Below are positions 43,862 through 50,489 of a stretch of 64,000 bases of DNA, piece by piece. Position numbers and translations under genes: made by a program. The DNA lies in assembly GCF_000447755.1 (NCBI RefSeq), contig NZ_AUNE01000010.1, positions 186,001-250,000 of the forward strand, given 5' to 3'. Within the stretch, counting starts at the first letter, position 1. Each line of letters begins with the position of its first letter. Under the pieces are notes generated by a model, which saw nothing but the letters and a program-made list of their open reading frames with translations, was not told the origin of the DNA and searched no databases. This stretch comes from Bacteriovorax sp. BSW11_IV. GTDB lineage: Bacteria > Bdellovibrionota > Bacteriovoracia > Bacteriovoracales > Bacteriovoracaceae.

Positions 43862-44516
43862 AGATATTCACAACGGGGCCAGCATCATGAGTGGTGGCTT
43901 TGGACTGTGTGGAATTCCTGAAAATAGTATCGATGCCCTTACAAAAATGGATATCAAAGACCTCACTGTTATTTCCAATAATATTGGAAACTCAGGGCGT
44001 GGACTTGTTAAAATTCTGATCCAAGACAAAATTAAAAAGGCGTACTGTTCATATGTTGGAGGAAATCCTGATCTTGAAACAAGAATTATGAACAAAGAAA
44101 TCGATATTGAACTCGTCCCCCAAGGGACATTCTCAGAGCGAATTAGGGCCGCTGGTTTGGGTATTAGGGCCTTCTATACACCGACCGGTTATGGAACTGT
44201 AGTTGCTGACGGAAAAGAAGTTAAACACTTCGACAGACCCTGTATTCTTGAAGAGGCCTTACATGCGGACTTTGCAATCATCAAAGCGCAAAAAGGCGAT
44301 ACTTTTGGAAATCTTTGGTTCAAAGAAACGGCGAGAAACTTCTCCCCTCTCATGGCCATGGCCGCAAAGACAACAATCGTTGAAGTAGAGCAGCTTGTAG
44401 AAGTTGGCGAGCTTGCAGCTGAGGATATACATCTTCCAGGCATATTTGTTCAGAGAATTTATCAAGGAACAAATTATAAAAACGACATCGAATTTTTAAA
44501 AGTTCAAGAGGATTAA
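43821..44516 (+). CDS. scoA: 3-oxoacid CoA-transferase subunit A
   Basis: A 231-residue alpha subunit of a family I CoA-transferase (succinyl-CoA:3-oxoacid type). Seen: GGFGLCGIPENSIDAL with the oxyanion/CoA loop, NNIGNSGRGLVKILI, SYVGGNPDLE and FYTPTGYGT. The ATG at 43821 has GGAG seven bases upstream; an in-frame TTG at 43794 is less likely. It overlaps the upstream aminotransferase by 41 bp and is one base from subunit B. The pair moves CoA between carboxylic acids; the substrate is not fixed by sequence. Confidence 0.95.
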   Translation: MSSKVYKNATEALKDIHNGASIMSGGFGLCGIPENSIDALTKMDIKDLTVISNNIGNSGRGLVKILIQDKIKKAYCSYVGGNPDLETRIMNKEIDIELVPQGTFSERIRAAGLGIRAFYTPTGYGTVVADGKEVKHFDRPCILEEALHADFAIIKAQKGDTFGNLWFKETARNFSPLMAMAAKTTIVEVEQLVEVGELAAEDIHLPGIFVQRIYQGTNYKNDIEFLKVQED

Positions 44517-44517
44517 T

Positions 44518-45123
44518 ATGAGCTGGACCAACGAGCAAATTGCCGACAAAGTTCTTGAATATATCAATGACTTCACAAGTGTGAATTTAGGTATCGGTCT
44601 TCCAACAATGGTGGCCGAAAGAATTCCAGAAGATAAAGGTTTATGGGTTCATTCTGAAAATGGCGTCTTAGGCGTAAAAGGAAGACCTACAAAAGACTCT
44701 GTTAGCCCGACACTTATCAATGCAGGAAAAGAGACAGTCTCGATTCAAAAAGGGGCCTCTTTCTTTGATAGTTCATTGAGTTTTGGAATGATTCGCGGTG
44801 GCCATATCGACTACTGCATCCTAGGAGGAATGGAAGTTGATAGCGAAGGCTCTTTGGCCAATTGGATGATTCCTGGAAAGAAATTGACAGGCATGGGCGG
44901 TGCCATGGACCTTGTACACGGCGCCAAGCAGGTCTATGTGATGATGAACCACTTCAACAAAGATGGACAATCTAAACTTGTTCCAAAGTGTACTTTGCCC
45001 CTAACTGGTTTTGGTGTTGTCAGTCTTGTTTTTACTGATCAAGGTGTGTTCAGACCGTCTGGTAATGGTTTTGAAGTGCTAGAGCTTGCGGATAAATCAA
45101 AAACAAAAGAAGAGCTTTTCTAG
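44518..45123 (+). CDS. scoB: 3-oxoacid CoA-transferase subunit B
   Basis: A 201-residue beta subunit. The catalytic Glu is E47 in HSENGVLG, and the GMIRGGHIDYCILGGMEVD and GMGGAMDLV segments are typical. It forms the enzyme with the scoA product. Last gene of the operon, with a terminator 9 bp after the stop. Confidence 0.96.
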   Translation: MSWTNEQIADKVLEYINDFTSVNLGIGLPTMVAERIPEDKGLWVHSENGVLGVKGRPTKDSVSPTLINAGKETVSIQKGASFFDSSLSFGMIRGGHIDYCILGGMEVDSEGSLANWMIPGKKLTGMGGAMDLVHGAKQVYVMMNHFNKDGQSKLVPKCTLPLTGFGVVSLVFTDQGVFRPSGNGFEVLELADKSKTKEELF

Positions 45124-45131
45124 AAATAAAA

Positions 45132-45159
45132 AAGGGAGCCCTGCATTGCTCCCTTCTTT
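45132..45159 (+). terminator. Terminator of the ddl-scoB operon
   Basis: Stem AAGGGAGC/GCTCCCTT with an eight-base loop, then CTTTC. Right after it lie two imperfect copies of CTTCCTG(CC)TGTCGT, at about 45164 and 45185. Confidence 0.82.
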
Positions 45160-45331
45160 CGGCTTCCTGCCTGTCGTCAACAACTTCCTGTCGTTCACAG
45201 TTTTATTATAGCCACAAAATTAATTTCCTGCACAAAAAAAAACACATGGAAACTTTTTCCACCATAGGGGCAGACATGAATTGACGTAAGTCATTTGGCC
45301 AATTAAAATTTTAAAAAAAGGTTTTAAAAAG

Positions 45332-45658
45332 ATGATCAATTTACTCTGGAAATTACACCGCGTTTTATTTCCTAATTCCTATAAACTTCACAGCTTTACG
45401 TACTATATCCCTGCACCACCAATGCGCAAGTCGGGCTATAGAGAAACGGAGTTTGATCAAAACCTCTTTCAATTTATTAATCAAGGTCACGACTTAGTTG
45501 ATATAAAGCCTCAATCAAATCCAGGTGTCGATCAATCTGGTTTATGGGTTCTTGTGCTCGTGCGCGACAGAAGACCAAACCAAAGGCCACCTGTGTTTAA
45601 CGATTTTGATCAAAAAGAAAGTGAAACTATTGAAGGACTTTATCAAATTCATGACTAA
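45332..45658 (+). CDS. Hypothetical protein, 108 aa
   Basis: A 108-residue protein of unknown family. It is rich in aromatic and basic residues, with a Pro-rich segment (YIPAPPMRKSGYRE) and no clear membrane span. AAAGG lies ten bases before the ATG. The stop overlaps the start of the lipoprotein gene by 8 bp, which supports a real, coupled gene. The upstream 208 bp intergenic carries no other feature I can see. Confidence 0.5.
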   Translation: MINLLWKLHRVLFPNSYKLHSFTYYIPAPPMRKSGYRETEFDQNLFQFINQGHDLVDIKPQSNPGVDQSGLWVLVLVRDRRPNQRPPVFNDFDQKESETIEGLYQIHD

Positions 45659-46856
45659 ATTTTTAATTTCCATTCTTGTTCTTAGTTTTTTGTCCTCATG
45701 TGCTCTCATTGTTGAAGCAGACAAAGGACAAGAAGACATCGTTTTAAAAGAAAAAAGCAAAAATGACTTTATGTGCGACCAAAATCATAAATCCCAATTG
45801 CTCACACAAACAAATGAAAGTGATGAATTACTCTCAAAATTAAAGTTAAAAAATAAACTAACAAGTACTGAGAGTTTTGTCGTTCTAGTACTTGCTGAAA
45901 TGCTCTACTCTCCCTATATTTTTTCACCTGATGCTAAAATGCAAATTCTTGAAATTGAAGGCGATAAAAGAAGCCACGCTTTCTATAATGGTGAAAGTAA
46001 TCTTATCTGGACATTAAACGACATTCTAAAAAATGATAAGAAGTCCCGTTCACTCTATGCGCTAGCGACACTAGTTGAAAAATCTGCTCCAGACAGAATT
46101 TCCATATCTGATCGTTTTTCAACTTTTCTTCAAGAATACAAAGATAAACTCTATCAAATTCCGAGTTACAAAAAATATTATTTCAGAGCAGGACAAATCC
46201 TTAAAGAAAATGAAACCATTCCAAAAGTTAACCTGGCTTCATTAGTCTCAAAGTATTTATCAAAAAAAGTAAAACCAGAAGTTCAACATTATCTTTTTGA
46301 CTACAAAACGGACAAGGATAATTACAAATGTAACTTTGATCTCAATATTTACGATAACTCTATCTACATGGTCTCAGACACAACAAGAGTCTTTCGCGGC
46401 CAAATCGGTCTACAAGATGGAAAAAAGGCCCTTTATGCGACAATCTCTTTCACTCCGCAATTAGACTCAGACAGAAGTGATTTTCTCTTCTATAGCTCTA
46501 AAAAAGTGACCCCAAGTGGATTGTGCTTCAATACAAATAATAACAATGTTTTTATGTCCTCCAAAGGCCCAGACCCAGGTCAACTCCTTCATAAACATAT
46601 TGTTAAAATGACAAATGTTCATAATGAACAAGATCTCGAAAGGGCCCTTACCGCTCCACGATTTCTAATTCTTGTTCCTCCTAAAAGGCTTGTTCTTGAG
46701 ACCAAAAGAACAAAAATTGAAGAACTAGAATACTTACAGGGCCTCAATATGCCTATCTACCACACTGACAATATTGGAAATATCTGGGGTTCTTATGACA
46801 ACAGACTCTTCAAAGATTTCCGCTCTCGCGATCAATTAAAATGCAGTTCATTGTAA
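45651..46856 (+). CDS. Large lipoprotein of unknown function
   Basis: A 401-residue lipoprotein (signal 1-17, lipobox FLSSC, Cys 17). The start ATG at 45651 sits in the last codons of the upstream gene; a longer in-frame start at 45525 would bury the signal peptide. The mature part has no recognised domain; Cys pairs appear at the N-terminus (DFMCDQ) and later (KCNFDL, LCFNT, KCSSL). It overlaps the compact ferredoxin gene by 16 bp. Confidence 0.7.
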   Translation: MTKFLISILVLSFLSSCALIVEADKGQEDIVLKEKSKNDFMCDQNHKSQLLTQTNESDELLSKLKLKNKLTSTESFVVLVLAEMLYSPYIFSPDAKMQILEIEGDKRSHAFYNGESNLIWTLNDILKNDKKSRSLYALATLVEKSAPDRISISDRFSTFLQEYKDKLYQIPSYKKYYFRAGQILKENETIPKVNLASLVSKYLSKKVKPEVQHYLFDYKTDKDNYKCNFDLNIYDNSIYMVSDTTRVFRGQIGLQDGKKALYATISFTPQLDSDRSDFLFYSSKKVTPSGLCFNTNNNNVFMSSKGPDPGQLLHKHIVKMTNVHNEQDLERALTAPRFLILVPPKRLVLETKRTKIEELEYLQGLNMPIYHTDNIGNIWGSYDNRLFKDFRSRDQLKCSSL

Positions 46857-47086
46857 AAGGTAAGGCCTCAGGAAAAATAGTTAAGTCTCTCGAAATCACA
46901 CGTGATGATTTTGAGCTAAACCTCATGGACTTTTTACTGCGAAACTCCATTCCAGTGGCCTCTTCTTGTGCAGGAGTTGGAATTTGTAAAAAATGCACAA
47001 CAGCATCTGGCCTCTTGAGCTGCTCTTTGGCCCTTTATGATTACATCAATCTCTTTGGTGCGACCATAGAATTTGATTATCTTTAG
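46841..47086 (+). CDS. Compact 2Fe-2S ferredoxin-like protein
   Basis: An 81-residue protein with the adrenodoxin-type Cys pattern C-x5-C-x2-C (C43, C49, C52 in SSCAGVGICKKC) and a fourth Cys C61 in LLSC. In usual 2Fe-2S ferredoxins about 30-36 residues separate the third and fourth Cys; here only 8 do, so the loop between is missing. It still may fold around a cluster. The ATG has no SD and lies 16 bp inside the end of the lipoprotein gene, so translation is probably coupled. Confidence 0.6.
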   Translation: MQFIVKGKASGKIVKSLEITRDDFELNLMDFLLRNSIPVASSCAGVGICKKCTTASGLLSCSLALYDYINLFGATIEFDYL

Positions 47087-47157
47087 CCTCTGTATTATTG
47101 TGTTTTCTTTTGGCCATATTTTGGGGATAATAAAGAAAATAGACAAAGGTTATAATC

Positions 47158-47754
47158 ATGCGCTACCTCTCATTTGACATCGAGGCCACAGGTCTTAGAG
47201 AAAAAGATCTTATTATCGAATTTGCTTGTATTCCATTTGATAGTCACACAAAAATTTTAGAAGAAGGAATGTCAAAACACTTTTATGTGCAATGTCCATC
47301 ATTCCAAAGCCTAAGAGATGATCTTGATCCATGGGTTGTAGAGCACAATGAGGGGCTAATCAGAAAGGCCCATAAAGATGGTGTCACTCTTGAAGTATTC
47401 AAAGAACAACTTGAAAACTATCTGACCTCATCAATGATGAAAGAATACTTTCAAAATAAGAGAATTACTCTTTTTGGTAAATCAATGAATGCCATCGATC
47501 TTCCCTTTCTTAACCGCGATCTAGGTTGGGAATTTATGAGAAAGCATTTCAACCACAGAGTTCTTGATTTAACTTGTATCACATATGGTCTTATTGATAT
47601 GAAAACAATTCCACCAGAGTGTGAGTCTGGATCAGAACTAATGAAATATCTAGGAATGGGTCAAGTTGCCCATACTGCTTTAGAGGACGCAAGAAATACG
47701 GCCCTTATGTACCTAAAGCTTCTAAGAAAAGTTGCCCAGCAAAATAATTCTTAA
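47158..47754 (+). CDS. DEDDh 3'-5' exonuclease (RNase T/DnaQ-like)
   Basis: A 198-residue exonuclease. Exo I reads FDIEATG (D7, E9), Exo II holds the Asp of KSMNAIDLPFL and Exo III is HTALEDARNTA with the catalytic His and Asp, so it is the DEDDh type as in RNase T, oligoribonuclease and DnaQ. The substrate, RNA or DNA, cannot be told from the sequence. AAAGG RBS. Convergent with the LysM/M23 gene, overlapping it by 4 bp. Confidence 0.85.
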   Translation: MRYLSFDIEATGLREKDLIIEFACIPFDSHTKILEEGMSKHFYVQCPSFQSLRDDLDPWVVEHNEGLIRKAHKDGVTLEVFKEQLENYLTSSMMKEYFQNKRITLFGKSMNAIDLPFLNRDLGWEFMRKHFNHRVLDLTCITYGLIDMKTIPPECESGSELMKYLGMGQVAHTALEDARNTALMYLKLLRKVAQQNNS

Positions 47755-48431
47755 TTTCTTCCCAAGGCAACAGCAGGGTTCAACGCCTTGCTGTTGTGAC
47801 GGATTTCAAAATGCAGGTGATTACCTGTCGAACGACCAGTACTTCCAACGTGACCAATAACTTGTCCTTGGAAAACCTTTTGACCTTTGTAAGTTAAATT
47901 CTTATCAGCATGGCCATAGACAGTGAAAAAACCATCTTCATGTGCAACAACTGTTAAATTCCCGTAACCACCAAGCTCACGACCAGAGTAAACGACCACA
48001 CCATCTGCAGCGGATACAAAATGTGCCCCTTTACGAGCAGCAATATCGATCCCTTCGTGCTTACGGCCCCAGCGATGACCAAAATTTGAACTGATTCTTT
48101 TTGAACTAGGAACTGGCCATACGAATTGACCACTCGCTAAATAGAGATTTGTATTTTCTTCATTAGCACTTTCAAAAGAAGCTGGTGAACGATTGCCACG
48201 AGTATTGGCGATAATTCCACGCTTTAGAGGTACAAAAACCCATTCTCCGGCCTTGAAAGTCTTACCTGGGTTAAACTCTTGCAGCTTAAGGGGAGAAACG
48301 TTTAGCTCTTTGCTTAAACTCTCTAAATTGTCTTCATTAGTAAGTTGAATATGGTGCCCACTGTTCATGTGAGCACAAGAGGCCAACAGACTAATAGAAA
48401 AAATAATTGTAATTAGCTTAAGTGTTCTCAA
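47751..48431 (-). CDS. LysM-M23 peptidase lipoprotein (NlpD-like)
   Basis: A 226-residue lipoprotein (lipobox SLLASC). LysM-like helix-sheet segment HIQLTNEDNLESLSKELNVS at the N-terminus is followed by a spacer and an M23 domain: HRWGRKHEGIDIA, GNLTVVAH, YGHADK and GNHLHFEI hold the zinc and catalytic His/Asp set, so the enzyme may be active or, like NlpD, an amidase activator. I chose TTG at 48431, inside the end of surE, because an in-frame TTG at 48464 lacks RBS and would lengthen the N-terminus; the start is uncertain. Confidence 0.85.
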   Translation of the reverse strand: MRTLKLITIIFSISLLASCAHMNSGHHIQLTNEDNLESLSKELNVSPLKLQEFNPGKTFKAGEWVFVPLKRGIIANTRGNRSPASFESANEENTNLYLASGQFVWPVPSSKRISSNFGHRWGRKHEGIDIAARKGAHFVSAADGVVVYSGRELGGYGNLTVVAHEDGFFTVYGHADKNLTYKGQKVFQGQVIGHVGSTGRSTGNHLHFEIRHNSKALNPAVALGRN

Positions 48432-49215
48432 TTCCCTTAGACCCTGAGTTAAGTAGTTTATCAATTAAGTCAGATAATTTACCTACTTCTTCGGTCGGAT
48501 TTACAGAAAAGTTGAGTGGAGTGATCGAGATTTTTCCCTTATCTACGGCATTACAGTCACTTCCGTCTGTTTGGCAATGTCCTTTATAGACGCCACCAAT
48601 CCAAAAGTACGGGCGATCTTTGAAATCTCGTCTTTCTTTTATCTCTTCCGAGTAAAAACGAAATCCAAGGGCCGTAATCTCATGGCCTTTAATCTCGTTT
48701 TCAGGAAGATCGGGAACGTTGATATTAATGAGATCATACTTACCCATGTATTTGTGAATTCCCATCAATACGAGCTCTCGCACAAAATTGGCAGCGCTTT
48801 TATAATGGATATTGTCTTTGTGATGGGCAAAGTAATCGATATCGGTACTCACAGATATAGCAGCAATTCCCCTAAAGGCAGCTTCTCTAGCAGCGGCAAC
48901 AGTTCCAGAATAATAAATATCTTGTCCCAAATTGGCACCGCGATTTATTCCAGAAATGACAAGATCAGGCTTTTCTTTTAAGACATGGGCAATACCCATA
49001 AGAGCACAATCGGCCGGGTAGCCAGATAGGCCATAGAAGTTCTCTTTTACTTTTTCAAGTCTAAGAGGTTGATCAAGTGTGAGAGTGTGTCCAGTTGTCG
49101 ATCTTTCTTGTAGTGGTGCCACCACTGTAACATTGGCGATATCTTTAAGGGCGTCGTAAAGGGCCTGAATCCCTTCAGCATAAACGCCGTCATCATTACA
49201 CAATAAAATATTCAT
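48418..49215 (-). CDS. surE: 5'/3'-nucleotidase SurE
   Basis: A 265-residue SurE, a metal-dependent nucleotidase. NILLCNDDGVYAEGI holds the two metal Asp, and SGINRGANLGQDIYYSGTVAAA is split over about 92-112, both typical. The ATG at 49215 has GGAG five bases upstream; a GTG at 49221 would be too close to the RBS. SurE is followed by an NlpD-like gene, as in E. coli (surE-pcm-nlpD-rpoS), though pcm and rpoS are absent here. Confidence 0.97.
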   Translation of the reverse strand: MNILLCNDDGVYAEGIQALYDALKDIANVTVVAPLQERSTTGHTLTLDQPLRLEKVKENFYGLSGYPADCALMGIAHVLKEKPDLVISGINRGANLGQDIYYSGTVAAAREAAFRGIAAISVSTDIDYFAHHKDNIHYKSAANFVRELVLMGIHKYMGKYDLININVPDLPENEIKGHEITALGFRFYSEEIKERRDFKDRPYFWIGGVYKGHCQTDGSDCNAVDKGKISITPLNFSVNPTEEVGKLSDLIDKLLNSGSKGIENT

Positions 49216-49252
49216 AATCACTCCGCATTTTTAATGCATGAGTGATCACAAA

Positions 49253-49909
49253 TTAAAGAGCATTTGTAAAGTTTTTTAAGGATTCAAGGGAACTTTGCAA
49301 CTTATTTTGATCAACATTTCTGTAACAAATTTCAACATTTGAATTAACTGGCACAGAAATAACATTAAAATCAAAATACTCTGCAAGTGTAGGCATCACA
49401 TTTGATGTCCAGTCCAATTTTAAGATTAATTGCCCATTGCGTTTTAATAAAACATCATGGGTCAAACGGTAAAAATTTTGAACAAAGGAAGTAAGAATAT
49501 TTTTATTATGAGCGTCTTCTATATCGGAATAATTTAAAACGATACCTTTTAAAAGCGGTGATTTGAAAACAGAGATATCACTACATTGAACATTATAATG
49601 CCAAATAAAGGGCCTCGAAAATTGCTCATAGTATTCACATTTTTGATTATCTGAAAATTCTAAACTTACTGGCCCTGAGTAAATTGCATCCAATTTTTGA
49701 AGAGTATCTTTGATCATAAAATCAGGTTCGTTCTCGTATTGGATAGAAAATGGAAGCGTAGAATTTTTAAGAACAGTAATAAAATCTAAAAAAAGATATT
49801 GCTGAATGAAGTTGAAACTTCTTGGCCTAAAATCAAACGTTAAGGCCGTATTGGCCTTTGTCTGTAGTAGCTGAATAGTTTTTTTATCGTAAAGGCCTTC
49901 TAGCCTCAT
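49253..49909 (-). CDS. Unknown protein, faintly TrpF-like
   Basis: A 218-residue protein of no sure family. Two pieces recall the TIM-barrel of phosphoribosylanthranilate isomerase: TFDFRPRSFNFIQ near the N-terminus and the final SVPVNSNVEICYRNVDQNKL, which resembles the phosphate-binding end, but the catalytic Cys and Asp are not visible. It is just after an anthranilate-synthase-like amidotransferase, which makes the resemblance of interest. The ATG at 49909, with AAGGG close upstream, is preferred over 49924. It overlaps the amidotransferase gene by 26 bp. Confidence 0.4.
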   Translation of the reverse strand: MRLEGLYDKKTIQLLQTKANTALTFDFRPRSFNFIQQYLFLDFITVLKNSTLPFSIQYENEPDFMIKDTLQKLDAIYSGPVSLEFSDNQKCEYYEQFSRPFIWHYNVQCSDISVFKSPLLKGIVLNYSDIEDAHNKNILTSFVQNFYRLTHDVLLKRNGQLILKLDWTSNVMPTLAEYFDFNVISVPVNSNVEICYRNVDQNKLQSSLESLKNFTNAL

Positions 49910-50489
49910 TACCCTTTTCATCATTTTTATTATACAAAAAATATTCTATCGCATAAAAAAAACTTTTCGGGCAAGATGTACCCACGGATTCAGGGTGAAA
50001 CTGGCATGAATAAAGGCCAGGGGCCGTGGCGAGCATAATTTCACCACTGCTATTTTTTACAGTTTTGATATGAGAAGCTACTGATTTTACACATAATGAA
50101 TTATATCTTTGCACATAGGCCTTTTTTCCAAATACAGTTCTGGAAAAGATCCCCGACCAATTCGGTATTTTCAATTTTTCAACTTGACCATGAATTGGTG
50201 ATTTACATTTAACAATCTTGGCCCCATTTGCGAGCATCAACAGCTGATGACCAAGACATAGGCCCATGAAAAAAAGATCGGCCCGACCTAAATTCTCATT
50301 AATAAATTGAATGGCCTTTGGATACTGATTGGGATGCCCAGGACCTGGACCTAGCAGATAAACTCCGCTTTGGACTTCTAGTTGATCTAATTGTGTATGG
50401 GCAATGATTTTATGTTCAATGCCCATGGACGCAAGAATTGCACCAATATTGAAAGTAAAACTGTCATTGAAATCAATTATAGTAACCAT
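49884..50489 (-). CDS. Class I glutamine amidotransferase (TrpG/PabA-like)
   Basis: A 201-residue amidotransferase with a complete triad: C78 in FFMGLCLGHQ, H165 and E167 in CQFHPES. The IDFNDSFTFNI start and LLGPGPGHP segment place it with TrpG/PabA, the glutaminase subunits of anthranilate and aminodeoxychorismate synthases. No synthase partner (trpE/pabB) is next to it. It starts one base into the stop of lptD. PabA would suit the nearby folC. Confidence 0.85.
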   Translation of the reverse strand: MVTIIDFNDSFTFNIGAILASMGIEHKIIAHTQLDQLEVQSGVYLLGPGPGHPNQYPKAIQFINENLGRADLFFMGLCLGHQLLMLANGAKIVKCKSPIHGQVEKLKIPNWSGIFSRTVFGKKAYVQRYNSLCVKSVASHIKTVKNSSGEIMLATAPGLYSCQFHPESVGTSCPKSFFYAIEYFLYNKNDEKGNEARRPLR

